NCBI RefSeq assembly: GCF_040537815.1
Contig: NZ_JBEWSZ010000008.1
Span: 62,001-126,000, forward strand
From: Mesorhizobium shangrilense
GTDB lineage: Bacteria; Pseudomonadota; Alphaproteobacteria; Rhizobiales; Rhizobiaceae
Direction of reading: 5' to 3'
DNA: 64,000 bases
Shown: positions 8,997-16,990 of the stretch, in pieces
Layout: each line of letters starts with the position of its first letter
Position numbering within the stretch: position 1 is the stretch's first letter
Translations under genes and position numbers: made by a program
The notes under the pieces: model-generated
The model's input: the letters and a program-made list of their open reading frames with translations, nothing else
What the model was told of the DNA's origin: nothing
Database searches by the model: none

Positions 8997-9350
8997 ATGC
9001 CTCGGTTTAAGGGCGAAAACAAAGGCGAAGAGACGACCATCAAGGATTTGAAGGAATTGACGTTTCAGGAGCGACTCGTATTTGGCCTGGAACGGATCAA
9101 GGCGCAGCGGGGTTGGAAGAACAAGGATCTCGCCGCGAAGCTTGATGTGACTGAAGGATATATGTCGCAGGTGGCCCGCGGAATGCGCGACGTCAAGCTG
9201 ACGATGCTCGATAAAATGACCCGTGAACTCGAGGTCTCGATTGGCGATCTGTTCGAGGTCAGCGAGGAGGACCTCCAGCCGCCACGGCAGGAGGAAAAGA
9301 GGCGAAAGTCAAAAAAAAGTTGCCCGGGCATATCCCGGGCAAGCCTCTAG
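8997..9350 (+). CDS. XRE-family transcriptional regulator
   Basis: This 117-residue protein has one Cro/C1-type helix-turn-helix at about residues 25-80 (LVFGLERIKAQRGWKNKDLA, then KLDVTEGYMSQVARG). The tail is basic and low-complexity. ATG 8997 follows an AAGGTGA ribosome site. The last codons run through a perfect hairpin that serves the convergent gene as a terminator, which explains the odd C-terminus CPGISRASL. It probably controls itself through the palindrome at 8914-8928 and perhaps the conjugation genes, but no target can be shown. Confidence 0.75.
   Translation: MPRFKGENKGEETTIKDLKELTFQERLVFGLERIKAQRGWKNKDLAAKLDVTEGYMSQVARGMRDVKLTMLDKMTRELEVSIGDLFEVSEEDLQPPRQEEKRRKSKKSCPGISRASL
9311..9342 (-). 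terminator. rho-independent terminator of the 9361-9903 gene
   Basis: On the minus strand a perfect 9-bp stem (TTGCCCGGG/CCCGGGCAA, arms 9334-9342 and 9320-9328, 5-base loop) is followed by eight T (A-run 9311-9318 on the plus strand). It lies inside the 3' end of the opposing HTH gene, so the two genes share sequence at their convergent ends. Confidence 0.88.
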
Positions 9351-9360
9351 ATCGGCTTCA

Positions 9361-9903
9361 TCAGTAATTGAGATTGAACCAGAAGCGTTGCTTCTTCCCT
9401 TGCTCGTTTGGGATGTCGAAATACCACGGGTCGGCGCGGCGGGGGCGCAGTGATGAAGTTTCTTGGATACAGCTATTACCGTCGCGACCGCCGGCAACTG
9501 TACGGTAATCAAGGTTGTTACCTGTGCGCCTATTGCTGAGACGGTCTCTGCACACGTTGACCGTCGTTACGCAGCGATCGGGCTCACGGCGATTGCCGTC
9601 GCGGCCGTGCTCGCTGTAGCCGACCTTTGTGCCTTCACGGCATTGCTCGTAATTTTCCCGCCCGGGCTTGCCGGCCTTGGCTTGCTCGCAAATTGGCCAG
9701 CTGAAGCCGGGTTCTGCCATGGCCGTGATCAGTTTCGTCATCGGCGGAACGCAGTAGGAAACGCCGTGCCAGGATGGGTTTTGTGATGCTGCGCACAGAA
9801 GAACCTGGCAGCCCCACGACGCGTCCTGCGCCTGGGCGGGCGCTGCCGCCCATAGTGTGCCGGTGGCGATCAATGCAGCAGAAAACAAGCCATAAGATTT
9901 CAT
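9361..9903 (-). CDS. secreted cysteine-rich protein, TrbM-like
   Basis: ATG 9903 is chosen because CAGGAGAGGGAA precedes it. The protein (180 residues) has a signal peptide (MKSYGLFSAALIATGTLWAA, cleavage after AQA). A segment follows with paired cysteines (CQVLLCAASQNP, CVPPMTKLI, CEQA, YEQC). This Cys…LLCAAS…C.PP pattern resembles TrbM-like conjugation proteins, which are periplasmic and help assemble the mating channel. It heads towards the strong terminator at 9311-9342. The cluster of small secreted genes next to a virB operon supports a T4SS role, but the family match is by eye only. Confidence 0.6.
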   Translation of the reverse strand: MKSYGLFSAALIATGTLWAAAPAQAQDASWGCQVLLCAASQNPSWHGVSYCVPPMTKLITAMAEPGFSWPICEQAKAGKPGRENYEQCREGTKVGYSEHGRDGNRREPDRCVTTVNVCRDRLSNRRTGNNLDYRTVAGGRDGNSCIQETSSLRPRRADPWYFDIPNEQGKKQRFWFNLNY

Positions 9904-9929
9904 TTCCCTCTCCTGTGAAATTAAAACGA

Positions 9930-10298
9930 TCAGTTTGCATAGGCCCAAGCGCCATCGATTTTTGCGAATGGAAGCGACTTAGGCATAGACCAACCGGACG
10001 AATCCGAGACTGTGCCGTTGCAAATCACGCCAGGAATCACGGGGTGCTTCTGACATTCGGTTATCCGCATTGAGCTCCCTTTGAAGGTCGTTTTTTGAAG
10101 TGCCGCCGTGGCCTCCTCGTCGGTAGGAACTTCCAGCTTCGCTGCTTCGGCCACTTTTGTCTCAAGCTCAGTGACCTTCGCCTCGAGCTCAGTGATTTTC
10201 GTGCTCGTGGTCATGTTGTTGACCTGATAGCCGGCGCCGAAGCCGACGAGGGCGGCAACGGCGGCGGCGACACCGGCGGAAATATACGGATTGGTCAT
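9930..10298 (-). CDS. membrane-anchored coiled-coil protein
   Basis: This 122-residue protein starts at ATG 10298 behind GAGGAAGC. Residues 5-25 are a glycine/alanine-rich membrane segment (ISAGVAAAVAALVGFGAGY). A short heptad coiled coil follows (ITELEAKVTELETKVAEAAK), and then a small cysteine-containing domain (CQKHPVIPGVICNG). It is probably anchored in the inner membrane and faces the periplasm. Size, topology and location recall entry-exclusion or pilus-assembly accessories, but there is no specific motif. Confidence 0.65.
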   Translation of the reverse strand: MTNPYISAGVAAAVAALVGFGAGYQVNNMTTSTKITELEAKVTELETKVAEAAKLEVPTDEEATAALQKTTFKGSSMRITECQKHPVIPGVICNGTVSDSSGWSMPKSLPFAKIDGAWAYAN

Positions 10299-10307
10299 GA
10301 TGCTTCC

Positions 10308-10637
10308 TCAGTATCCTTCAATGCCAAGCCGCTTCAGAATGATGGTGGGATCCTTCTCACAATCCTTCTTCCAATCGGGATGTTTGACGCAGGCATAGGC
10401 GTATTGGCTGAGATCGGCTGACGAGAGATCGGCAAGCTTGTTGCCGATCACTTTCCATTGCTGAACGTCCTGCGGGTCGCAACCGGCGCCGCCAGCACCG
10501 CAATAGTTGGGATCGCGTTCTTCCACCTGCTTTTGCGTGGCGCCATCTTGTGTAGCGGACTGCGACATTGCTGCGATCGGGACCGCAGCGAGGAGCAGCG
10601 GCGCCGTAGCGAGTGCGTATGTGAGCAAACGGTTCAT
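10308..10637 (-). CDS. small secreted protein, paralogue of the 43499-43792 product
   Basis: ATG 10637 follows a strong AAGGAGG site. The 109-residue product has a signal peptide (MNRLLTYALATAPLLLAAV…). The mature part contains CGAGGAGC, then LSQYAYACVKHPDWKKDCEK and DPTIILKRLG. The same spacing of CGAGxxGC, SQYAxAC, PDW, C, DPxxxLxRLG occurs in the product at 43499-43792, 33 kb away, so the two are paralogues. The four conserved cysteines point to disulfides in the periplasm. Function unknown; presence in both the T4SS flank and the oriT-side gene array suggests a conjugation role. Confidence 0.7.
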   Translation of the reverse strand: MNRLLTYALATAPLLLAAVPIAAMSQSATQDGATQKQVEERDPNYCGAGGAGCDPQDVQQWKVIGNKLADLSSADLSQYAYACVKHPDWKKDCEKDPTIILKRLGIEGY

Positions 10638-10638
10638 G

Positions 10639-11262
10639 TTAGCCTCCTTGGGATTCTGCAGAGGATGCTGGAATGTCTGGAGTGACCGGAGGGGGCAAGG
10701 GGAGACCGGGGTCGAACGTATCCGGAGCCTGCTCGGGTGTCTTTTTATCCCGCGCCGAAACATAGAGCCATGGCGGAAGGAGATCCTTGGAAGACCAGAC
10801 CCCGTAACCAAGACCGCGGGCTTTCCTCTCTATGTCGAAATAAGCCGGGACTTGCGGCTCATCCTTGTAATTAAACGCATAGCCGATGCCTTCCGCGATT
10901 GCGGTGGCAGCCAGATTGGTTTCTCCGACGAAGCAATGAGCGATGAGATTTTTGTTGGCGTCCCGTGCGACCGGCGCGCAGTTGACGTCTCGCTCGAGTG
11001 TCCGGAGGATCATCCATGCCTTGGCAACTTGTCCGGCTGGCCATTCAATACCCTCGCTGACGGCAGTCTGCTCCAGGCGAGGAGCCTCATATCCAGCAAG
11101 GCGGACAATCTGACCGCGATCTTTGAAGTCGATTGTCGTGCCATCGATCACCTGCACCTTACCGTAGATTTGTCGCGGTACGTCGGCCGGCCGGCTCTGC
11201 GCCAGAGAAAGCGATAGGAGCCCGGCGAGAAGAGCGAAGGTGATGGCAGCTGTTCGCATCAT
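10639..11262 (-). CDS. SNase-fold secreted protein with altered active site
   Basis: The product (about 207 residues) has a signal peptide (TAAITFALLAGLLSLSLAQS). The SNase core reads VIDGTTIDF…VRLAGYEAPRLEQ. In active staphylococcal-type nucleases these positions read DGDT and (I/Y)DAPE, so here the calcium-binding Asp and the general-base Glu are changed. The conserved fold elements and the terminal GLGYGVW remain. The C-terminus is proline-rich. It probably keeps the OB fold as a binding or structural module. It is one of three tandem SNase-like genes with close or overlapping ends. GTG 11268 is an alternative start. Confidence 0.7.
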   Translation of the reverse strand: MMRTAAITFALLAGLLSLSLAQSRPADVPRQIYGKVQVIDGTTIDFKDRGQIVRLAGYEAPRLEQTAVSEGIEWPAGQVAKAWMILRTLERDVNCAPVARDANKNLIAHCFVGETNLAATAIAEGIGYAFNYKDEPQVPAYFDIERKARGLGYGVWSSKDLLPPWLYVSARDKKTPEQAPDTFDPGLPLPPPVTPDIPASSAESQGG

Positions 11263-11264
11263 TG

Positions 11265-11918
11265 TCACCGTTGTGCCTTCTGTTGCTGCATCAGTACCGA
11301 GACGGGGTGCGGCATATCAGAATAGGCCCATAAGCCTGCGCGCGCCGTTCGCGCGCTTTCTTCTGCCACCCGGTAACCAGGAACGATCAGCTGGCCCGCG
11401 CCGTCGACGGCGGCAAAGCCCCATCCTTGAGCAATCATATAGGTGGCTAGGTCGTAGCCTCGTTCGCCAGTCGTGGTCTGGCAGACGACGACGGCGTTGT
11501 TCTGATCGAGATCCTTGACCGTGGTGCAGACGGGCTTGGTATCGCGGATGAGAGCTTGAGCCATGATCAGATTCAATTCCCCGCAATCACGGACGACACC
11601 AGCGGACAGGGTGACATTGGTTCCCCGGAGGCAGGTTTGCAGTCCATATAAGCGATAACGACGTCCGTCGGAGATCCACGTGTCACCGGTCTCGAACTGG
11701 GCTGTAGCTGGAAATGGAGTAAAGTTTAATTGCCGAGCGCCCCCGTCTTGCGTCTGAGCCGGCGGTGTCTGATTTGGCGACGCCTGCACTGGAACCACTG
11801 GAGGGGCGGGCGTCGCTCTCAAGGATTTTTCGGCAAGAAACTCTGGCATGACGTACATGCCTGCATAAAGGCCGGAAGCTGCAATCGTGGTAATCAACAT
11901 GAACAGTCGGATCCGCAT
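11265..11918 (-). CDS. SNase-fold protein, degenerate, membrane-anchored
   Basis: ATG 11918 overlaps the stop of the gene upstream (TGATG), indicating translational coupling. An N-terminal hydrophobic helix (LFMLITTIAASGLYAGMYVM) is followed by a proline-rich linker. A domain recognisable as SNase-like follows from WISDGRRYRLYGLQTCLRG and the end ARAGLWAY. The catalytic Asp/Arg/Glu set is absent, and cysteines (C…C…VC…VVCQ) have been added. It is most likely a non-enzymatic derivative of the same family as its two neighbours. Confidence 0.6.
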   Translation of the reverse strand: MRIRLFMLITTIAASGLYAGMYVMPEFLAEKSLRATPAPPVVPVQASPNQTPPAQTQDGGARQLNFTPFPATAQFETGDTWISDGRRYRLYGLQTCLRGTNVTLSAGVVRDCGELNLIMAQALIRDTKPVCTTVKDLDQNNAVVVCQTTTGERGYDLATYMIAQGWGFAAVDGAGQLIVPGYRVAEESARTARAGLWAYSDMPHPVSVLMQQQKAQR

Positions 11919-12598
11919 CAATTCGTTGAAGGATTGGTTCGATAACGTTCACCGTAAGGGTGCGTGAAATAGGAATTCACCCAAATGCCAGCCTTTGACC
12001 GCCGCGCGTCATCCTCCGCTTTCGCATACTCCGGAAAGATCGGCTTGCCAGCGCGATCACGGGCGGCAAAGGCAAACCCTTTCCGGATCATGGTTTCAGA
12101 TAGAGATTGCACCATGTCGTCCTGGGTGAAAAAACACTCAGCAAAGCGGACGGTCGGACTTCCAGGGTTTTGTCCGACGAAGTGGCAGGGGAAGGCGTCG
12201 CCGGCGTCGGCTTTCGCCAGGTCGAGACTGGAGGCCAGCCCCGCTAACGAGACCATGACACATGACACCTGATTGCCCATGAACTGGACCATTTCAGTTG
12301 AAAGGCAGCCCTGGACACCGGCGAGTTTAATAACCGCGCTGTTGGAATCGAGAAACGCACTGCCTGTGAGAGCGCTCACGGGTTTGACCGTCTTCAACGT
12401 GAGCTGAGTTGCGATCGAGGACGTGTCAAGCGCGGCCTGTGGCTCAGGGACCAAATCCCGGCCTTGCGCATAGGCGTTCTGGTAATAGGAGATGAATTTC
12501 GAGACGGCATCGTCCTGCGACATGGCTGGCGGGAGGAAGAGGCAGCTCGCAAGCGCCAGATAGGAGAGGCGGCGTGGCCGCCAGACAGGGTAGCCCAT
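11918..12598 (-). CDS. SNase-fold secreted protein, degenerate
   Basis: The start at 12598 is preferred because AGGTGA lies upstream and the following residues form a signal peptide (LALASCLFLPPAMSQ); an upstream in-frame start at 12637 is possible. The protein ends with the SNase-like pattern YAKAEDDARRSKAGIWVNSY. The core positions (SAVIKLAGVQGC) lack the catalytic residues, as in the two downstream neighbours. The three genes form one leftward operon with overlaps of one to four bases, which suggests the paralogues act together at the cell envelope. Confidence 0.6.
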   Translation of the reverse strand: MGYPVWRPRRLSYLALASCLFLPPAMSQDDAVSKFISYYQNAYAQGRDLVPEPQAALDTSSIATQLTLKTVKPVSALTGSAFLDSNSAVIKLAGVQGCLSTEMVQFMGNQVSCVMVSLAGLASSLDLAKADAGDAFPCHFVGQNPGSPTVRFAECFFTQDDMVQSLSETMIRKGFAFAARDRAGKPIFPEYAKAEDDARRSKAGIWVNSYFTHPYGERYRTNPSTN

Positions 12599-12727
12599 GA
12601 TCGCAATCGTCACCTGTTGACTGCGACGAAAATGCACGAAATGATAGTGCAGTGCAAGTATCGGAAATTCTACTATTTTGATATTTTAGGTCGAGCGCTG
12701 GCTGAAAAAGCGAAGGAGAACAGCGAA

Positions 12728-13126
12728 ATGTCCGCCTTAACCAAGGCGATCAGACTTCTGATTCTGCCATTCCGGATTGCCTGGATGAGCGTGAAGGTCG
12801 TAGGGTTCCTGATTAGCAGTGTGCTCTGCTTGTGGCTCGGCGCCTTCGTGGCTTATTGGGTTGCGCTGACGTTTTCATACATCTTCCTGCCGGATGCATG
12901 GACCGAGGCTATGTGGGCGTGGGCGTCAGGTCGTTATGATAGACATCTATGGTTCCGCGTCGCGACGATCGCGCCTTTTGCCTTTCTCGTAGGATTACCC
13001 TTCGCCTTTTTGAAGGATGACCGGACACCGGAAGAACGGCGGAGAGACGAAGAAGAGCGGCGTCGTCAACTCAATGATGACCTGGCGGCACAGCGGTTTC
13101 GGGAAGGGCTTGGTCTGCCACGATAG
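12728..13126 (+). CDS. small integral membrane protein
   Basis: ATG 12728 follows GAAGGAGAA. The product of 132 residues has two or three membrane helices (VVGFLISSVLCLWLGAFVAY; WVALTFSYIFL; ATIAPFAFLVGLPFAFL). It ends in a highly charged cytoplasmic tail rich in Arg and Glu (EERRRDEEERRRQ). The gene is transcribed away from the SNase-like operon, so the 130 bases upstream hold a divergent promoter region. I do not recognise the family. Confidence 0.65.
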   Translation: MSALTKAIRLLILPFRIAWMSVKVVGFLISSVLCLWLGAFVAYWVALTFSYIFLPDAWTEAMWAWASGRYDRHLWFRVATIAPFAFLVGLPFAFLKDDRTPEERRRDEEERRRQLNDDLAAQRFREGLGLPR

Positions 13127-13160
13127 CCGTTCCGGTAGGAGCCAATTTTGGGCAGCCGAT

Positions 13161-13625
13161 TTAGAGGGCGAGGGCCAAGCCGATCAATCCTGCAAGGGCA
13201 GCCATGGCGAGGCTCAGAAGGGCAAACCAGAATATCCAATCGATCAAGTCGCCCACGTAATCACGGACGGCTTCTTTTTGTGCAAGACGATGAACCACGA
13301 ACAGGAGTGTCGTGGGGGGCAGCGTAGGCAGGCAGACCGCGGTTGCGCTCCCGTCCAAGTTTCTGACGCTGCTGCTAATCCCACTGCCATATCGAGGCCC
13401 AAGGGCGGGGAGGAAAGTGGTGATCGCATCATAGGCGAGAACGGTCACCAGGAGCGGGCTCATGGCAAACAGAATCCCGAACACCGCATACGACCAGAGG
13501 TCGATGTCCGGCCAAGTGAAGAGCCACCGCGCCAGCCTAATTGTTCCGGTGAGCGCGTGTAGCAACAATGCCAGCCTTAGAAAGAAGATCCACGCCGTTG
13601 CCGGAGCGGACACTGCCTTGCTCAT
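13161..13625 (-). CDS. small integral membrane protein
   Basis: The start ATG at 13625 overlaps the stop of the frameshifted SNase gene upstream (TGATG), a coupled arrangement. The 154-residue product has three to four hydrophobic segments (WIFFLRLALLLHALTG; YAVFGILFAMSPLLVTVLAY; LIDWIFWFALLSLAMAALAG; LIGLALAL). The same frame stays open upstream to 14030, but that part is read from the antisense frame of the SNase gene. Function unknown; envelope location is clear. Confidence 0.6.
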   Translation of the reverse strand: MSKAVSAPATAWIFFLRLALLLHALTGTIRLARWLFTWPDIDLWSYAVFGILFAMSPLLVTVLAYDAITTFLPALGPRYGSGISSSVRNLDGSATAVCLPTLPPTTLLFVVHRLAQKEAVRDYVGDLIDWIFWFALLSLAMAALAGLIGLALAL

Positions 13626-14046
13626 CAGTTCGAGAACCAACCTGCAGCGTACTTGCGGCCGGACCGCTCGGCCAAACCGGCTTTCAGCAATTCGCTTGCA
13701 TCGCCCTTTCTGGTCTGGACGCTCACCAACGTGCGCCCATAACGGCCCTCTCCGTGCGGCGCCACGCTGATGATGCCAGACTGCAAGAGGGATTGCAGAA
13801 GGTAGGCTGCCTTTACACCGGTTTCGTACTCTTGTTGGCACTTTGCACACCCGGCAATTCAGGGGCGTCAATCTCGTACAAACGGTACTTGATTCCAACA
13901 AACCAGAAGGTATCGCCGTCAACGACGCGTTGCTGGCGTTTCGCGTAACCGCATATGGGAATGGACGCGTTGGCGTCCGACTCAGTAACACTAACAATGG
14001 AAATTGAGAAAGGAAGGAAACAATGAGCATAGGGGTGATTGTTCAT
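13625..14046 (-). pseudogene. SNase-family thermonuclease, frameshifted
   Basis: From ATG 14046 (ribosome site GAGAGGAT) the frame encodes an SNase start with an intact motif: VVDGDTFWFVGIKYRLYEID followed by APEL. It then runs into a stop after KSTKPV. The rest of the fold lies in another frame: CQQEYETGVKAAYLLQSLLQ, then HGEGRYGRTLVSV and GLAERSGRKYAAGWFSN, with the stop overlapping the next gene start. One missing base near 13845 restores a nuclease of about 140 residues with the DGDT, DAPE and RYGR elements. The intact motifs argue that the lesion is recent or a sequencing error. Confidence 0.8.
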
Positions 14047-14056
14047 ATCCTCTCTT

Positions 14057-14518
14057 CTAGGAAATTACTGTGGGTTTCTTGCGGACGATAGCCAGATCAA
14101 GACCTGTCATCTGATCCTCTTGCATACGTGGGACGAGGATTGGTTGAATGCAAGTCGTCAACTGAGCGAGTTCGGCCATGGTGATTGTCGGCTCGATGCC
14201 AAAAGGAGAGGCATCAGCGTCAAACTCATCTTTGTTGTCGTCAGCGAACACAATGGCGTGGCTAGCGAGGAACTGCGATTGTTTGATCTGAAACATAGCC
14301 GTCCAATATGGCTCCGTGTCCTGGGCGTCGTGCCAGACCAGATGGCGACGGCCTCCGAGCTCGATTTCAAGGGTGTGCAGCGCCCGTGCGCCAAGAAGCT
14401 GGCGCAACTGCGTTTTCGGCTGATGCTGATGCTCATCGACAGGGTCGACGATGTACACCGGGCCGATGGTCGCATTGAGGGGGTCTATGAGGAATCCAGT
14501 GTAGCGGACAGGTTTCAT
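14057..14518 (-). CDS. hypothetical protein
   Basis: ATG 14518 is chosen because TGGAGCGAAAA precedes it. The same frame is open for 39 codons further upstream through a hairpin-rich leader, which I treat as non-coding. The 153-residue soluble protein begins MKPVRYTGFLIDPLNATIGP and contains acidic patches (DDNKDEFDAD) and EPTITMAELAQL near the end. Size and composition recall the small accessory proteins of the 42-51 kb array (for example DUF2958 and DUF3085). No catalytic motif is visible. Confidence 0.6.
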   Translation of the reverse strand: MKPVRYTGFLIDPLNATIGPVYIVDPVDEHQHQPKTQLRQLLGARALHTLEIELGGRRHLVWHDAQDTEPYWTAMFQIKQSQFLASHAIVFADDNKDEFDADASPFGIEPTITMAELAQLTTCIQPILVPRMQEDQMTGLDLAIVRKKPTVIS

Positions 14519-14927
14519 TTTTCGCTCCAGAATAGGAAGGGGGCAGGCTCTTGGGCCTGCTCCCGCCTGTTGAAGGGACGCGGGGGATGGCAAAAAGCGC
14601 CCGGTTGCCGGACGGGGTGCGCAACGCGGTTGCACCCGTCAGGGTGCGACCGACTTGCTGCATCCGGGCCGGCAGGCAGGCGCTTTGCGACGGGAAGGGG
14701 GGAAGGCCCCCTTGGGTCGCGTTCTCAGTCGAACGGAGACGCATAAAGCCGCTAACGGGAAGAAGCTATAGGACTGAAGCACTATGTCCGGAGGAATGCG
14801 CGAAACACTTTGCTCTGAAACTGAACCTGGTGCTTCATCGAGCGTGTGGTTCATGCGACGCGGCCAGTAATCGGTGAGTACAGGGTCGAACTGACACCTT
14901 TTCGCGAGGGGCAGTTGGTATGAGGAG
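14519..14927. promoter_or_regulatory. hairpin-rich leader and divergent intergenic region
   Basis: Reading leftward from about 14745, the DNA upstream of the 14518 start carries several GC-rich dyads. One is GGGGGCAGGC…GCCTGCTCCC at 14542-14567. Another is a set with the elements GCATCCGG and GCCGGCAGG near 14660-14680, elements that recur at 43388 and 44441. This resembles the structured leaders in front of genes in the 42-45 kb array. To the right, 14750-14927 should contain the promoter for the rightward T4SS block; no clear promoter can be assigned by eye. Confidence 0.4.
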
Positions 14928-15218
14928 ATGGTGACCGACGGTGCGATCGAATTGAGCTATGAGGAAGTTCAGCGCCGTGTGGAAGAAACGTTCCGCGTCA
15001 GTAAATGGAGGGCGGAGACGAAGGCTGCCGAACAATGGCCTGGTGAAAGTTCCATGTGGATGCAGGAGGATCATCTTGGAACCGACGAAACCACGAGACC
15101 GGGCAAAATCTGGCAATGGCTCGAGGCGCACCGCCGCGGAATGGTGTGGGCGTTTGCAGTCGCCGCGGCACTTGTAGGGGCACTTATCTCTCAGATGATC
15201 TTCCATCGTTGGTTTTGA
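14928..15218 (+). CDS. small C-tail-anchored membrane protein
   Basis: The frame encodes 96 residues (MVTDGAIELSYEEVQRRVEE…), with ATG 14928 behind GAGGAG. The N-terminal 70 residues are charged. A single membrane helix sits at the very end (MVWAFAVAAALVGALISQMI), giving a tail-anchored topology with the bulk in the cytoplasm. It is the first gene of the rightward block that leads into virB. No family recognised. Confidence 0.55.
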   Translation: MVTDGAIELSYEEVQRRVEETFRVSKWRAETKAAEQWPGESSMWMQEDHLGTDETTRPGKIWQWLEAHRRGMVWAFAVAAALVGALISQMIFHRWF

Positions 15219-15300
15219 TCCGTTTGAAGCTTGAGTTTTCAATTATACGTCGGTAGAAAATTACACTGCAGTGATATGTTTTTGAGCCGAAGCGGTTTTG

Positions 15301-15567
15301 ATGGAGCAGGACGACAGGCAGTCATCAGGGGACGAAGCCGAGGGTGGTACGAAGAAAAGCTGGCAAATCAGCGCCGATGGCGTTGCGCCAGAGATTCTTG
15401 ATGTAGCCAGCGCTTGGTTGAATGCCGGCGGAGGGGATCCGGTCGTGGGCTTGCTTCTCATGAGCGAACGCCTGTTGACTTGGCGGACTTTCTCGTCGGT
15501 GGGAATAACAAGAGGTACGCTGAGCGTGTTTCCGGAGCCAGCGGGGGCCGAGGACGAAGGCGAGTGA
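15301..15567 (+). CDS. small hypothetical protein
   Basis: This 88-residue acidic protein starts at ATG 15301 and contains SWQISADGVAPEILDVASAW and LLLMSERLLTWRTFSSV. It has no membrane segment. The ribosome site is weak, and the stop lies 25 bases before the next gene, consistent with one operon. I cannot place it in a family. Confidence 0.5.
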   Translation: MEQDDRQSSGDEAEGGTKKSWQISADGVAPEILDVASAWLNAGGGDPVVGLLLMSERLLTWRTFSSVGITRGTLSVFPEPAGAEDEGE

Positions 15568-15592
15568 TCCACGGCCAGGCGGGGACAACTCT

Positions 15593-16372
15593 GTGACGCA
15601 GCATGATCGGTCGTTGCTGACCAGTGAATGGTACGTGGTTCCGATTTCGGTCGATTGCGCCGGATGTGGTGCACAGACGCGTTCGGCCGGGATTATCGTC
15701 GGGCCGTCCAGTTTCACCAATGCCGCCGATTTCGACCTTGAAAGTGATGTCTTCGAGAAACCATGGGAGCCATTGGAGGCGTTCGGTCTGGTGGAGAAGC
15801 TTGGAGGGCGAACGGAGAATGTCGAGCGCTTTGTTGTGAAGCGCTATCACAGCGCGTTCGCAATGCAGGAGGACGGGCTGAAGGCTGTGTGCGAGCATTG
15901 CAGCGACAGCCTGCCGGGGGCGCTAATCCGGGTCGCTGCGATGGACAGCTTTGTTCGCCTCGGACAGCGGAGGCTCCTCAAAAACGAGGGGCTGATGTTC
16001 TTCTCGTCCAACGTTGTTCTAACGCAGTTTCATGGCGGCACGTGGATCCAAGAGAGCGGGATCGAGGGCGGTGGCTATTCGCTCTTACTTCTATGTGACG
16101 CTGAAGATGCGAGTGGCGGGGAAGGCGTGGTCGAGTTGTGGCACAGCGTCGAGCGCAACGACTACGCCGTTGTTATCAAGGGGCACGGTGATCGCGAGAT
16201 GCTGCGCCGCGGCTTCAGCGATGATCTGGAGCAGGTTGTGGCTGATGTGACGGGGTTGGGGCTCGTGTTGACCCAATTACGTCTGGCGCAAGACGAATCG
16301 CCATATTGTGAGCTTGCCCGCAATATTTTTCTCAGCGCGTTGAGCCGCGCGGGGTATCAGCAAGACGAATAG
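15593..16372 (+). CDS. hypothetical protein with CxxC pairs
   Basis: This 259-residue protein starts at GTG 15593. Two cysteine pairs (CAGC near residue 23, CEHC near 101) in the N-terminal half could bind zinc. The C-terminal half is acidic and soluble (DAEDASGGEGVVELWHSVER, then ELARNIFLSALSRAG). There is no signal peptide, so it is cytoplasmic. It sits between a small gene and a lipoprotein gene leading into virB1. A regulatory or accessory function for the secretion block is possible but not demonstrated. Confidence 0.6.
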   Translation: MTQHDRSLLTSEWYVVPISVDCAGCGAQTRSAGIIVGPSSFTNAADFDLESDVFEKPWEPLEAFGLVEKLGGRTENVERFVVKRYHSAFAMQEDGLKAVCEHCSDSLPGALIRVAAMDSFVRLGQRRLLKNEGLMFFSSNVVLTQFHGGTWIQESGIEGGGYSLLLLCDAEDASGGEGVVELWHSVERNDYAVVIKGHGDREMLRRGFSDDLEQVVADVTGLGLVLTQLRLAQDESPYCELARNIFLSALSRAGYQQDE

Positions 16373-16386
16373 GGAGTGCTATTCCA

Positions 16387-16848
16387 TTGATTATTAGAAA
16401 GACTTTCATCGGCGGGGTTGGAGCGGCACTGTTTTTGGCAGGTTGCGCAAGCGGGGTTCATCATATGCGACCACTGCCGGTTGCACCTTACACCCATCTT
16501 AGGCTGAATTCCTGCAAGGCCTATGGCAGCAACATCGTCGAATGCCAGTTGGAATATGGGGGCGGCTTTGGTCACCAGCGCCTTGGGCCTGTGCAGCAAA
16601 GGTCGCGGGCATATGTGGCGAGCAGTGGGGACTATCAGTACCAGGTGTCGTCGTGTTTGCCGATGCAAAGAGTGCAGGAGCAACTGCCGATCTATCTGTG
16701 CGAAATTTATGGAGTTCGGTCCGGTGCGGACGCGGGTTCAGTTTTCATAAAGGGAGGAACTGCCGTGCGTCTGGCAAAGGTCCTGGGGGACCGTGAGCAG
16801 CAACGTTACCGTTGGACATCAGACGTCTGGTCTCGGGTACGTGACTGA
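16387..16848 (+). CDS. outer-membrane-type lipoprotein
   Basis: Translation probably starts at TTG 16387, behind GGGAGTG. The 153-residue product has a lipoprotein signal with lipobox LAGC (IIRKTFIGGVGAALFLAGCA), so it would be lipidated at Cys 20. The mature domain has several cysteines (NSCKAY, VECQLE, SSCLPM, YLCEIY), probably paired. Its position just before virB1 recalls VirB7-type or exclusion lipoproteins, although the size is larger than VirB7. The family is not recognised. Confidence 0.65.
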   Translation: MIIRKTFIGGVGAALFLAGCASGVHHMRPLPVAPYTHLRLNSCKAYGSNIVECQLEYGGGFGHQRLGPVQQRSRAYVASSGDYQYQVSSCLPMQRVQEQLPIYLCEIYGVRSGADAGSVFIKGGTAVRLAKVLGDREQQRYRWTSDVWSRVRD

Positions 16849-16990
16849 TTCTATTAGAAGATTGGAATGTAGGCATTGACCAGCCTAGGGCATGAAAGCC
16901 TAGGGGTACGAAGGATTCTCGTTGATTTTTCGCTTGGAATGAGATCCAAATTATTCTACTACGCTATAAGAACTCACGGTAGCACAGTCG

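Noticed and set aside
13626..14030. N-terminal extension of the 13161-13625 membrane protein
   Set aside because: This part is the third frame of the SNase gene; its residues are random-looking and the SNase motifs explain the DNA better.
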